64,000 nucleotides of DNA from Desulfopila inferna (GTDB lineage: Bacteria; Desulfobacterota; Desulfobulbia; Desulfobulbales; Desulfocapsaceae). Location: NCBI RefSeq assembly GCF_016919005.1, contig NZ_JAFFQE010000004.1, positions 372,001-436,000 of the forward strand, in the 5' to 3' direction. Under the pieces are notes generated by a model that had not been told where the DNA came from, searched no databases, and saw nothing but the letters and a program-made list of their open reading frames with translations. Both the position numbers and the translations under genes were made by a program. Of this stretch, positions 1 to 8,463 are shown piece by piece (position 1 is the stretch's first letter; every line of letters begins with the position of its first letter).

Positions 1-419
1 TCGGCAAACTCATCAAAAAATCAGATGCCGTGCAAATGCATATGGCCCGTCTATTGGCTGAACGATTATCGAGGGCCAATTCCAGGCGGGCCAGTGATTT
101 CGGCTCCAGTATGCAGGGAAAATTAAATGAAATGGCCCCTGCCGAATTATTGCAGGTTTTTCACATGCACCAGAAAACAGGAGTCCTGAGCCTCGAGTTG
201 CCCAGGGGCAACGCTAAGGTTTCTTTTCTGGAGGGCTCAATCGTTGTGGCCAACTATGCCGGTAAAAGCGGTCAGGATGCTGTCTTTGCCATTCTGGTCG
301 AGCGGGAGGGGGTCTATAATTTTACTTCCGGTCTACCGGATCGTGAAATGCAGCAATCCGCTATCGGCGATTTTATGATGCTCCTTATGGAAGGAGTGAA
401 AAGAGGTGACGAAGGATAA
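1..419 (+). CDS. DUF4388 (PATAN-type) regulator, C-terminal part, cut by window start
   Basis: The reading frame is open to base 3, so the 5' end lies outside the window; a GTG at 30 exists but looks internal. The first 30 or so residues (GKLIKKSDAVQMHMARLLAERL) read like the last helix of a CRP/cyclic-nucleotide effector domain, which typically ends in 'ARLLAERL'. From about residue 30 of the visible part comes a DUF4388/PATAN-like domain: MQGKLNEMAPAELLQVF, then TGVLSLELP and the hairpin KVSFLEGSIVVANY. Such proteins are signal-relay or gliding/chemotaxis-type regulators in deltaproteobacteria. I infer a cNMP-binding plus DUF4388 fusion; ligand and partner are unknown. The gene ends at TAA 417-419, followed by about 165 bp without a gene. 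Confidence 0.6.
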   Translation, partial: GKLIKKSDAVQMHMARLLAERLSRANSRRASDFGSSMQGKLNEMAPAELLQVFHMHQKTGVLSLELPRGNAKVSFLEGSIVVANYAGKSGQDAVFAILVEREGVYNFTSGLPDREMQQSAIGDFMMLLMEGVKRGDEG

Positions 420-584
420 AGAACTCCCTTTGGCCCGGATGTTTCATGAGGCTTGCCCGTAGGCTGAAATAGATGTTACTTGCTTATGGTGATACTTTGT
501 ACTCTGAAAAAAATTTCATACTCATGTAAAAACATTAATAATAAAATATCTTATAAGAAATGACTATTTCATGAATTGTTCTGG

Positions 585-1214
585 CTAGCTCCGCAACGGC
601 GGCAGTGTCAGGATTTCCATAAAGGAGGAAACATGGAACTTAGCTGGCAAGTCTTTGTTTTTGAAAGCTATAAGCGGAACATCGCAGGATGATGCATGTT
701 CGCTGTCAATAATGGAATCCCCGATAAAGATCGTTTCTGCAGCGGTGCACTGAAAATGATTGAGAATTTCTATGAGACCATCGGGCGCAGGTTTCGATCT
801 GACCGCTGTTTGCGAGGTTACCACCTTGGCGAAAAACTCTTGCAGGCCGAAAATCCGCAGCAGTGGCTCCATGGTGTTGCCGCGGTTGGTGGAAATGGCC
901 AGATGGAACTTATCTTTTACTATGTGCAGAAAATCCATGAGGTCTTCTTCCATCCTCATGTGGGGAAGAAAGCGTTCATAGCCAAGTTCGCGGCGAAAAG
1001 CTTCAATTTCCTCAAATGAATTTTCGGGATAATTCCGGAAAATGTGACGAACGGAATCGGAGGCGCTATGCATGTGGGCATATTCCAGCTCGCTTTCATC
1101 CATAGGTGGATGGCGGAAATGCTTGAGTAAATGATTGTAATATTCCCGGTTGGCCCGGCGCGAGTCAAAAAGGACGCCGTCGCAGTCGAAGACGATCAGT
1201 TTCAGCACGTTCAT
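585..1214 (-). CDS. HAD-superfamily hydrolase (phosphoglycolate phosphatase-like)
   Basis: This is a 209-aa cytoplasmic haloacid dehalogenase-fold phosphatase. Motif I is FDCDGVLFDS at residues 9-18 (nucleophile and general acid Asp). Motif II is ISTNRG, motif III is the Lys in SKPAPDG, and motif IV is IFIGDSIIDSEHA. A helical cap lies between motifs I and II, as in the Gph/PGMB subfamily. The substrate cannot be read from the sequence; phosphoglycolate or another small phosphomonoester is typical. The ATG overlaps the stop of the upstream YkgJ-family gene as ATGA, so translation is probably coupled. It is the last gene of the secDF-ykgJ-HAD minus-strand operon. Confidence 0.85.
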   Translation of the reverse strand: MNVLKLIVFDCDGVLFDSRRANREYYNHLLKHFRHPPMDESELEYAHMHSASDSVRHIFRNYPENSFEEIEAFRRELGYERFLPHMRMEEDLMDFLHIVKDKFHLAISTNRGNTMEPLLRIFGLQEFFAKVVTSQTAVRSKPAPDGLIEILNHFQCTAAETIFIGDSIIDSEHASSCDVPLIAFKNKDLPAKFHVSSFMEILTLPPLRS

Positions 1215-1954
1215 ACTCTATCCTCTTCAGCAAAGAAGCGCTCTTTGAGCCACTCAATGGCGTAGAGGAGCAGTTTCTCATCATCTGCAAGTTCCTCCTG
1301 TATATGCGGAGGGGGGACATCAGTCCCGGCTTGACCTGAAAACAACCTCTTCCTGAAAGTATCCAGATCATAAAGAGCATGGGTAAAGAGTGTGACCTGC
1401 TCGTCCGAAAGGCGCATGCCGCCACGAATTCTTTCATGCTGGAGAAGAGTTCCGAGGAGATCATTCATGCGGTTATAGGTATCTAGACCCTGTTCTTCGC
1501 TGTATCGCCTGGCGGTCTGGCGGCAAGATTCCCCAAACCCATTGCAGTGCTCCTCGTTGAGCAGGACGAAAAAACTTTCAATGCTGTTATCTGCTTTACG
1601 CATGGCGGCCCTGCCGAGCGGATAGGCGCGACATGCTCCGGGGCGATCTGTGTAGACGGTGCAACCTTTCGGCGTCACAAAAACGCAGCTGGCATTGCCG
1701 TCATCGACCATGGTCAGGTAGAAGCGTGGAAAGATATCTGTATCGTCCTGTTCGGTAATGACGTATTTTTCCAGGAATTCACTTGAATCCAGTCCGAGCG
1801 CATTTTTTAGGCGCAGCATGTCGTATGGGGTCAGGGACAGCTCCAGCTGCCGGCAGCAGTGGGTGAAGCAGTCTACCCCGGTATGGCAGGCAAAAGCAAA
1901 TTTCTCGTCATCGGCAATACGCCTGATATTTTTTGGTAATATCGGAAGTTTCAT
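1211..1954 (-). CDS. YkgJ-family cysteine cluster protein (UPF0153, putative Fe-S/zinc-binding)
   Basis: The protein belongs to the YkgJ/UPF0153 family of cysteine-cluster proteins, which are thought to bind Fe-S or zinc but have no settled function. The visible signature is CHTGVDCFTHCC near the N terminus, then GCTVYTDRPGACRAYPLG. I chose the start at 1954 (MKLPILPKNIRR...), which leaves an 11-bp gap after the secDF stop. ATGs at 1987 and 2047 are in frame but would run into secDF and lack a Shine-Dalgarno sequence. The C-terminal 100 residues are helical and unrecognised. It sits between secDF and the HAD phosphatase, overlapping the latter by ATGA. Confidence 0.75.
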   Translation of the reverse strand: MKLPILPKNIRRIADDEKFAFACHTGVDCFTHCCRQLELSLTPYDMLRLKNALGLDSSEFLEKYVITEQDDTDIFPRFYLTMVDDGNASCVFVTPKGCTVYTDRPGACRAYPLGRAAMRKADNSIESFFVLLNEEHCNGFGESCRQTARRYSEEQGLDTYNRMNDLLGTLLQHERIRGGMRLSDEQVTLFTHALYDLDTFRKRLFSGQAGTDVPPPHIQEELADDEKLLLYAIEWLKERFFAEEDRV

Positions 1955-1965
1955 CTCTTTATTTT

Positions 1966-4530
1966 TCAACTTTTGCTGGGTTTCCATAACGTCAGAACCG
2001 GGCTTGCTATGAATATGGATGAGTATGTTCCGACAATGACGCCGCACAGCAGGGTGAAGGAGAAATCATGAATAACGGATCCTCCAAAAAGAAATAGAGC
2101 AAGCAGAACCATGGCAGATGTCAATGAGGTAACAACGGTTCTGCTGATCACCTGATTGATGCTGACATTGATTAAACCCGGCAGGTTCTTTTTCTCGTCC
2201 TTGTGCATATTTTCGCGGATTCGATCAAAGACGACGACGGAATCATTAAGCGAGTATCCCGCGAGGGTGAGCAGTGCGGTGATGATTAACAGGGTAATCT
2301 CCACATTCAGTAACCAGCATATGCCGAGAACCACAAGAACGTCATGGAAAGTGGCAATGGCGGCGGCCAGGCCGAATCGTAGATCAAACCTCAGGCCCAG
2401 ATAAATAATGACACCGACCAGGGAGATGAAGATAGCGAGCAGGGCCTTGTTACGCAGCACCTCGCTGACTGAAGAGCCTATTTCCGATTGACTTTCGAGA
2501 TTGAATTTGTTTTGCGGCAGGTCCCGATCTAGAATCCGCGAAACGGTTTCGCCGAGATTAGCCACGACTTCTTCTGATTTTTTGATCTTGACGATAAGAC
2601 GGTTTTCGTTTTCAACCTTCTGCAGATCTACGCCCTGCATCTCGTTACTGTCAAAAACGTTGCGCACTTCGTTCATGGAAAATTCCTGTTGCGTCTTGTA
2701 CTGCAGCAAAGAACCACCGGTGAAATCAACGCCCAGATTGGCACTGCCGCGGGTAATTTGAATAAAAGAAATTAAGCCGATTGCCACCAGAATACCGGAG
2801 AGAACGAAGGTGATGTTTTTGAGGCGCATGAAGTCGAGATTTGAGTTTTTGACAATCTGTATGAATTTAAGACGGCCGATCTTCTTCTTCGCGGCGAGAC
2901 TGTCAAAGAAGAGACGCGAGCAGAATAACACGGTAAAGAGGTTAAAAATAATACCAAGAGAAAGGGTAACTGCAAAACCTTTGATCGGTCCGGTACCGAA
3001 AAGGAACAGAGCCATGGCCGTTATCAGCGTGGTCACCTGGGAATCGATGATGGTCGAGAAGGCTTTGCTGAACCCGCCGTCAATGCTCGATTTGACCGAT
3101 TTTCCCAGTGTATATTCCTCCCGTATTCTCTCAAAGATGAGGATATTGGCGTCAACAGCCATACCGATGGAGAGAACGATACCGGCAATACCCGGCAGAG
3201 TCAGGGTTGCACTAAGAACCGCCAGACCGGTAAAGAGGAAGAGGATATTGAGTATAAGCGCACCGTTGGCGATCACTCCCGACAGGCGATAATAGATGAC
3301 CATGAAGGCCAGGACCATGATGGCGCCGAAGATACCGGCAGTCAGACCCTTGTCGATGGAATCCTGCCCCAGGCTTGCTCCCACCGTCATGTTCTGGATG
3401 ATGTCAACCGGTGCCGGCAGGGCGCCGACGCGCAGGACGATTGCCAGATCGGAGGCCTCTTCGTGACTGAAACTGCCGGTGATCTGCGCCGATCCTCCAA
3501 GAATTTTTTCGCGGATTACCGGAGCTGAGCGCACAATATCATCGAGAACAATAGCCATCCTTTCCCCGGTATACTCTTCAGTTACATTGGCGAATATCCG
3601 GCCGCCTCTACTGGTCATGTCGAGACTTACATAGGGTTCATTGAAGGTTCCGCCTATTCTGACCTGGGCGTCTTTAATCATGTCGCCGGTCATCAGAACC
3701 TTGTCTTCCAGCAGAATCGGGCGGAGATATTCCCTGCCCGTCTGTTTGTCCACTTCTTTCTCAAAATAGACGGATGTCTCGGCAGGCAGCAGGCTCCCAA
3801 CTGCACGGTTAAGCAGCCGAATGGAATCACCCTCCTGCCACTGGCCGGCGTCGACGGCTTTGCCTATAATTTCGTTCAGATTGGTACCTGTGGCATCTGC
3901 AACAGCCCTGAACTCAAGTTGAGCGGTGTCGCCGATCAGGTTTATGGCGCGTTCCGGATCTTTGATGCCCGGTAGCTGAATAACGATTTCATCCTCACCC
4001 TGACGGATGATAACAGGTTCTGCCACGCCAAATTGATCAATGCGGTTGCGGATGATTTCAAGAGATTGGTCAACTGCATTATTTTCTATAAATTTCAATT
4101 TCTCTTTGGTCAGGCGTATCTTAATCCGGGGGAAACTTCCCTCTTTGCTCTCCACGGTAGCTGCAATGTCTTCATCTTCGGCGACTATTTTCTCGACCAT
4201 TGCCACTGCACTGGTGTTGGGCAATGTAAAGATGATGATATTCGGGGTGGTTGATTGAGTCCGAACCGCGGTAATGGATTGATCGGCAAGGCGGTTCTTG
4301 AGGTCGTCTGCGGCCAGCTCAAGGGTGTTTTCCACGGCCTTTTTTAGATTAACCTTGAGGACCAGATGCATGCCGCCCTGAAGATCCAGGCCAAGGCGAA
4401 GGCCTTCAGGAGCCATATATGTTTTCCACCAGTCCGGTGCGCCTTTGTAAAACGAAGGGACTACAGTGGTAATGGAGCCTATGATCAAAATTATGAGCAG
4501 GCCAAGTTTTAATTTCAGCGATGTATTCAT
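1966..4530 (-). CDS. secDF: Fused SecD-SecF protein translocase subunit
   Basis: SecD and SecF are RND-like inner-membrane proteins that use the proton motive force to help SecYEG release exported proteins. Here both are one 854-aa chain. The SecD half runs from residue 1 to about 545: an N-terminal TM, LGLDLQGGMHLVLK, the periplasmic P1 region with IRNRIDQFGVAEP, then five TM helices. The SecF half starts near residue 570 with its own TM and GVDFTGGSLLQYKT, ending in a second TM bundle (GYSLNDSVVVFDRIREN). Bacterial SecD and SecF are more often separate, with YajC upstream; no yajC is seen between secDF and larB. It is the first gene of the operon with the YkgJ and HAD genes. Confidence 0.95.
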   Translation of the reverse strand: MNTSLKLKLGLLIILIIGSITTVVPSFYKGAPDWWKTYMAPEGLRLGLDLQGGMHLVLKVNLKKAVENTLELAADDLKNRLADQSITAVRTQSTTPNIIIFTLPNTSAVAMVEKIVAEDEDIAATVESKEGSFPRIKIRLTKEKLKFIENNAVDQSLEIIRNRIDQFGVAEPVIIRQGEDEIVIQLPGIKDPERAINLIGDTAQLEFRAVADATGTNLNEIIGKAVDAGQWQEGDSIRLLNRAVGSLLPAETSVYFEKEVDKQTGREYLRPILLEDKVLMTGDMIKDAQVRIGGTFNEPYVSLDMTSRGGRIFANVTEEYTGERMAIVLDDIVRSAPVIREKILGGSAQITGSFSHEEASDLAIVLRVGALPAPVDIIQNMTVGASLGQDSIDKGLTAGIFGAIMVLAFMVIYYRLSGVIANGALILNILFLFTGLAVLSATLTLPGIAGIVLSIGMAVDANILIFERIREEYTLGKSVKSSIDGGFSKAFSTIIDSQVTTLITAMALFLFGTGPIKGFAVTLSLGIIFNLFTVLFCSRLFFDSLAAKKKIGRLKFIQIVKNSNLDFMRLKNITFVLSGILVAIGLISFIQITRGSANLGVDFTGGSLLQYKTQQEFSMNEVRNVFDSNEMQGVDLQKVENENRLIVKIKKSEEVVANLGETVSRILDRDLPQNKFNLESQSEIGSSVSEVLRNKALLAIFISLVGVIIYLGLRFDLRFGLAAAIATFHDVLVVLGICWLLNVEITLLIITALLTLAGYSLNDSVVVFDRIRENMHKDEKKNLPGLINVSINQVISRTVVTSLTSAMVLLALFLFGGSVIHDFSFTLLCGVIVGTYSSIFIASPVLTLWKPSKS

Positions 4531-4698
4531 TTATGCCTCTGGTTGCGTTTAAATTTGCAGGTGCCGCGCAAGTTAACTTTGAAAAAGATATTTGGTGACA
4601 ACACGATCCGCCATCAAAATAGCATGGCGATTATAACGCAATGCCTGAATCTTGCAAGGTTTGCCAAAGATTATGGTCAAAAAAGCGATAAAAAAGGT

Positions 4699-5460
4699 TT
4701 ACGGCAAGGTGTTGTGTGCCGTGTTGATGGCTACCGCCATGCAGGCGGCACCAAACCCGTTGTCTATATTGACAACGGCAAGCCCCGGTGCACAGCTGTT
4801 GAGCATACCCAAAAGTGCGGTGAATCCTCCAAGATTTGCGCCATAGCCGATGGAGGTAGGCACGCCGATTACCGGAGCACTGACCAGACCGCTGACAACA
4901 CTGGGAAGTGCTCCTTCCATACCGGCCACGACAATAATTACGGAGGCGGTGGAAAGCAGCGGTTGATTGACAAGCAGACGGTGAAGACCCGCAACCCCAA
5001 CATCATAGAGTTTCTCGACGGGATGGCCCAGGCTTTCCGCGGTGACTCTGGCCTCTTCCGCCACAGGAATATCGGATGTTCCGGCACAGACTATGACAAC
5101 CTTGCCGTGGCATTTTTCCATTATCGCCGGCCGAGGATTGCCGCAGAGAATGCCGGCCTTGCGATGATAGCCGAGCTGTGGCAGGTGCTTTTGAACCGCA
5201 ACTGCTTTTTCTTCCTCAACCCGTGTTACCAGGACAAGGTCCTTCTTTTTCAGCAAGGAGGTGGCGATGGCAGTAATCTGTTCGGCACTTTTTGACTCAC
5301 CGAAAACCACCTCCGGTATCCCGGTTCTCATGGCCCGCTGATGGTCGAGACAGGCATCTTCGATGGTTTCGGCTGGCTGTGCCTGAATTTTCTGCAGGGC
5401 TTCAGTGATGTCGCACTGTCCATTTTTTACACTGGTGAGTATTTCCAGTAGTGTTTTCAT
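4699..5460 (-). CDS. larB: LarB, pyridinium-3,5-biscarboxylic acid mononucleotide synthase
   Basis: LarB carboxylates and hydrolyses nicotinic acid adenine dinucleotide in the first step of nickel-pincer cofactor synthesis, the cofactor of lactate racemase and other LarA-type enzymes. The C-terminal half is PurE-like: VVIVCAGTSDIPVAEEA, GVAGLHRLL, VVAGMEGALPSVVSGL and IGVPTSIGYGANLGG. Length (253 aa) matches the family. I chose ATG 5460 because GAGGAG lies about 10 nt upstream; longer in-frame starts at 5469 and 5505 are less well placed. LarC and LarE, the other two enzymes of the pathway, and LarA are not in this window, so it appears as a single-gene unit. Confidence 0.9.
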   Translation of the reverse strand: MKTLLEILTSVKNGQCDITEALQKIQAQPAETIEDACLDHQRAMRTGIPEVVFGESKSAEQITAIATSLLKKKDLVLVTRVEEEKAVAVQKHLPQLGYHRKAGILCGNPRPAIMEKCHGKVVIVCAGTSDIPVAEEARVTAESLGHPVEKLYDVGVAGLHRLLVNQPLLSTASVIIVVAGMEGALPSVVSGLVSAPVIGVPTSIGYGANLGGFTALLGMLNSCAPGLAVVNIDNGFGAACMAVAINTAHNTLP

Positions 5461-5750
5461 GATTCTCATTCTCCTCGGCAAATGACAATGTCGTCTCATC
5501 GCCAATGTAGCATGATACTCAATCGATAGCCAGTGTCAATCATCGGGGGAGGACAAGAAAGACTGCAGTGAATTTCTGCTGTATTTTTAGTTACCGGATA
5601 CCCCGGGGAACAGGGTGCAGGGGGAGCAGGCCATAGAATCAGCGGAGGAAGGCAATGTGAGGTGGCCTGCCTCTATAAAATAGTGTATATATAGGCCCTG
5701 GTTTTTGAAAAAAGTACTTCTCTGTTCTATATTAATCAAGGAAGACAATC

Positions 5751-6185
5751 ATGTATGCACGGATTTATATTCTCCGGTTTCCTAAAGATACCAGTGATAA
5801 GCCCTTTATTTATAATCTGGTAAAAAAATTCGATGTAGAATCAAATATACTCAAGGCCGACATATTTCCACATAGGGAAGGAATGATGGTACTCGAGCTC
5901 AGGGGCGTCAGGAATAATGTCAAGGAGGCGATTCAATATCTAAAGAGCTTCGAGGTCAGAGTCGAGCGACTTGCCGCCGGAATCAGCAGAGATGAACAAA
6001 AATGTTTCCAATGCGGCGCCTGTACGGGAATATGCCCTTCCGGTGCACTATTTATGAGAAGATCGGATATGGCGGTTATTTTTGATCCGGAAAAGTGCAC
6101 CGGCTGCAGTCTTTGTGTCACTATTTGTCCCGTCCGTGCCATGGATGTCTGCCTGGGAGAAGAGCAATATCCTGTAAAGTCATGA
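5751..6185 (+). CDS. NIL-domain 4Fe-4S ferredoxin
   Basis: This 144-aa protein joins an N-terminal NIL domain (residues 1-75, ferredoxin-like ACT-type fold also found at the end of MetN transporters) to a C-terminal dicluster ferredoxin domain. The two cluster motifs are CFQCGACTGICPSGAL (about residue 84) and CTGCSLCVTICPVRAM (about residue 115), so two [4Fe-4S] clusters are expected. Related NIL-ferredoxins in methanogens and deltaproteobacteria work with COG1900 proteins in sulfur incorporation into homocysteine; that partner is not next to this gene. It is cytoplasmic and stands alone. A family A repeat starts directly after its TGA stop. Confidence 0.85.
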   Translation: MYARIYILRFPKDTSDKPFIYNLVKKFDVESNILKADIFPHREGMMVLELRGVRNNVKEAIQYLKSFEVRVERLAAGISRDEQKCFQCGACTGICPSGALFMRRSDMAVIFDPEKCTGCSLCVTICPVRAMDVCLGEEQYPVKS

Positions 6186-6342
6186 TTGATGGAGTCGTAA
6201 AAAAGCTCAATCTGTCGTTGTAGATCTGAAAAGGCGATTTGCCCAACCACATGTAATGCTCGCCGTTTCAGATACTGGCCTAGCATCAAGCTTTTCGAAG
6301 TCGGAGTTTATGCCCGTATGGGTGCTTATCGCAGAGTCCATC
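6186..6342. repeat. Family A intergenic repeat, copy A1 (about 157 bp)
   Basis: It begins TTGATGGAGTCGTAAAAAA and ends GCAGAGTCCATC, giving GATGGA.TC / GAGTCCATC inverted ends. An internal stem pairs ATCTGAAA-GGCGA with TCGCCGTTTCAGAT. It shares the block TCGTTGTAGATC, the GGCGATTTGCC block and the tail TTATCGCAGAG with copy A2 at 18272-18419. The element starts immediately after the ferredoxin stop codon. Confidence 0.75.
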
Positions 6343-6432
6343 CCGGCTCCTTCAATGACTTTTTACGGAACTATCATGATTGCTCTTCTTCTAATTATTA
6401 TTGAAAATAAATAGAGTTTGTAGTGAGGTGTT

Positions 6433-6960
6433 ATGGGACTTCTTGATCTCAGAAATGAAATTATGGCAGACCTGGATAGCGGAATGGCGCGTGAGGAGGC
6501 TTTCAACAGGCGGGTCAGCGCTCATCCGCAGGATGCTTCCAAAGTCGCTTTTGCCATAGCGTCCATACCGAAACAGGAGATGCGTACAAGATATCTCCGC
6601 CTGAATAGCGTTCTGTTCCTTATTTTAGTCGGTGTGTCGATAATGGGATTTCTCCAGGAGCTACCCATCGATTTCCAGCAGTCCACCATCTTTATTTTCC
6701 TCCGAATCGGCCTTCCGCTGGTGTTCAGTTATTTCGTCTACCAGTTTCATGGGGGTATTTACAGACTGCTGGGTTTTTGGTGCCTTTTCGATCTGCTGGA
6801 ATGGTTCCTTCTGGCAAAATTCGTAACCCTTTTCGGCCTGCTTAAGCTCATTCTGCTGATATTGGCCATTATTCTGTCTTTTTATATTGCTTTCAAGATA
6901 TTCCCGAACCTCAGGCTTCTCGGTCCGAAAACAGATGCTCAGGGAAGATTCCTGCTGTAG
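6433..6960 (+). CDS. Hypothetical four-TM membrane protein
   Basis: I do not recognise a family. The 175-aa protein has a soluble N-terminal segment of about 55 residues with charged helices (MGLLDLRNEIMADLDSGMA). Four likely membrane helices follow: around residues 57-75, 83-103, 107-130 and 133-156. The last is very hydrophobic (LKLILLILAIILSFYIAF). It is preceded by a GTGAGGTG Shine-Dalgarno-like stretch. The short cytoplasmic tail carries no motif. It is monocistronic, flanked upstream by repeat A1 and downstream by a strong hairpin shared with the convergent bamD. Confidence 0.65.
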   Translation: MGLLDLRNEIMADLDSGMAREEAFNRRVSAHPQDASKVAFAIASIPKQEMRTRYLRLNSVLFLILVGVSIMGFLQELPIDFQQSTIFIFLRIGLPLVFSYFVYQFHGGIYRLLGFWCLFDLLEWFLLAKFVTLFGLLKLILLILAIILSFYIAFKIFPNLRLLGPKTDAQGRFLL

Positions 6961-7016
6961 TTGAAAGGTTTACTTCCTTTTGCCAAAAACCAAATTGCGG
7001 GAAGGGCACTAGATAA

Positions 7017-7058
7017 CTATCGCCCCGCCGTTCATCTGAACGGCGGGGCGATAGTTTT
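7017..7058. terminator. Bidirectional hairpin between the 4-TM protein gene and bamD
   Basis: A perfect inverted repeat has left arm 7017-7034 and right arm 7037-7054 around CGCCCCGCCG/CGGCGGGGCG. TTTT follows on the plus strand. It lies between two convergent genes, so it can serve both. Confidence 0.85.
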
Positions 7059-7063
7059 AGGAT

Positions 7064-7762
7064 TTATCTTTTTGCCTCAACCTCACTGAGCAGATCTCTT
7101 GCCTGGGAGACAATCTCAGTCTGGGGATACATGGCGAGCAGATAATTAAGTCGAACAACGGCTTGACCCGGTTCCTTGGTCCTGATGTAGAATTTCGCTA
7201 CACTGAATTCATGATTTGCCAAAAATTCCCTGGAGGCCCTAAGTTTGGCTTCGGCATCTGTGATGTAAGGAGATTCAGGATAAGCCTTTACCAGGAGCTG
7301 GAATCGTTCGATGGCCTTCTTTGCATTTGAAATATCCCGGTCAATGGTATCAATACGTTTGTAGTAACACATTGCCTTCTGATACATCACATAGGGAATA
7401 GCCTCATTGGTAGGGTGCATTTCCTCAAATTTTTCGTAATACACATATGCTTCCGTGTATTTTTCCATATAATAGTGGCAGTCCGCCACTTTCAGTTCGG
7501 CCAGCAGCGCCTCTGGTGTAAAGCGGTGGTTATCGAGGATTGTGTTGAAATATTCAAGAGCTACGAAATATTTCCCTCGGTTATATTCCTCCATGCCTTT
7601 CTGGGCAAGGATCTGCGGGGCCATACTGAGGTCCATATCTTTCGGGGCGGTATCCTCGAAAAATTTTCCTGATGCCGAACAGCCCGCCAGAAGAGCTAAA
7701 AGAGCAATAATAAAAACGAGGTGCAGGGGATGACGGGGTGAAATACCAAGTAATAAGTTCAT
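7064..7762 (-). CDS. bamD: Outer membrane assembly lipoprotein BamD
   Basis: BamD is the essential TPR lipoprotein of the BAM complex that inserts beta-barrel proteins into the outer membrane. The N terminus is a lipoprotein signal (hydrophobic stretch then lipobox LLAGC, modified Cys at residue 28). About five TPR-like units follow, including YNRGKYFVALEYFNTIL and YPESPYITDAEAKLRASREFLA, the latter typical of BamD/YfiO. Length (232 aa) fits. It implies an outer membrane. The gene is monocistronic on the minus strand, with the hairpin at 7017-7058 downstream. Confidence 0.92.
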   Translation of the reverse strand: MNLLLGISPRHPLHLVFIIALLALLAGCSASGKFFEDTAPKDMDLSMAPQILAQKGMEEYNRGKYFVALEYFNTILDNHRFTPEALLAELKVADCHYYMEKYTEAYVYYEKFEEMHPTNEAIPYVMYQKAMCYYKRIDTIDRDISNAKKAIERFQLLVKAYPESPYITDAEAKLRASREFLANHEFSVAKFYIRTKEPGQAVVRLNYLLAMYPQTEIVSQARDLLSEVEAKR

Positions 7763-7895
7763 AAGGAAATAAAGAGACGAAATTAAGAAACACCAGTTTT
7801 TGCCGAAAGAAACAGATTCCGGCTAAAATGAACGAAGATCTCCGCTGGCGTATCCTGGCTGAGATACGGTTTGCCGGAGAGCAAAGCAATACATG

Positions 7896-8222
7896 TTAAA
7901 TGGCTTTATTGATGAGATCGACGAGCTGAGATTTACCGACGGCTCCGGTGATCTGATCAACAACCTCACCTCCCTTGAACATAATCAGTGTCGGTATGGC
8001 TCGTATCCCGAATTTCCCCGGGGTTGCAGGATTATCATCGACATTCATTTTGGCGATATTGATCTTTCCGTCAAACTCCTCAGCGAGATCTTCAACGACT
8101 GGGCCGATTGCTTTGCAGGGTCCGCACCATGGGGCCCAGAAATCTACCAGAGTAGGTGTGTCAGAGCCAATAATCGAATCAAAATCTGCATCACTTATCT
8201 GTTGGACTTTATCGCTTGCCAT
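7896..8222 (-). CDS. trxA: Thioredoxin
   Basis: This is a 108-aa classic thioredoxin that reduces protein disulfides in the cytoplasm. The active site is FWAPWCGPCKAIGP (WCGPC near residue 33). The conserved cis-Pro loop appears as FGIRAIPTLIMFKGG, and buried Asp and KMNVDDNPATP are in place. No signal peptide is seen. A good Shine-Dalgarno (AAGGAGAAG) precedes the ATG. No thioredoxin reductase is adjacent. The gene diverges from hemL, and an 11-bp-arm palindrome sits between them. Confidence 0.95.
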   Translation of the reverse strand: MASDKVQQISDADFDSIIGSDTPTLVDFWAPWCGPCKAIGPVVEDLAEEFDGKINIAKMNVDDNPATPGKFGIRAIPTLIMFKGGEVVDQITGAVGKSQLVDLINKAI

Positions 8223-8326
8223 ATTTTCTTCTCCTTAAAAAGTACGTGATAATAATGATAGTTGGAAAGTAATAGTAAACCGGCTTCAAATGATTACGAT
8301 CCCGACTTCAGTTTACCTGTTGCCTT

Positions 8327-8356
8327 TTTCCGTGACAAGTAAAATTGTCACGGAAA
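8327..8356. promoter_or_regulatory. Perfect inverted repeat upstream of trxA and hemL
   Basis: TTTCCGTGACA at 8327-8337 and TGTCACGGAAA at 8346-8356 are perfect 11-bp arms around an 8-nt spacer. No T-tract follows on either strand, so an operator is more likely than a terminator. The binding factor is unknown. Confidence 0.5.
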
Positions 8357-8433
8357 TTGAATTTGATAATGTAAACTTGAAAGATAGATAGTCAACAGTA
8401 AACACTATTTAACAGCAAGGAGCTGGAAGCTGT

Positions 8434-8463
8434 TTGACACTGTTTCTTTCCCCATGCTATAGT
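8434..8463 (+). promoter_or_regulatory. Candidate sigma70 promoter of hemL
   Basis: The -35 TTGACA (8434-8439) is a perfect match. The -10 TATAGT (8458-8463) matches 5 of 6, with 18-bp spacing. The predicted start is near 8470, leaving a leader of about 145 nt. Confidence 0.6.
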
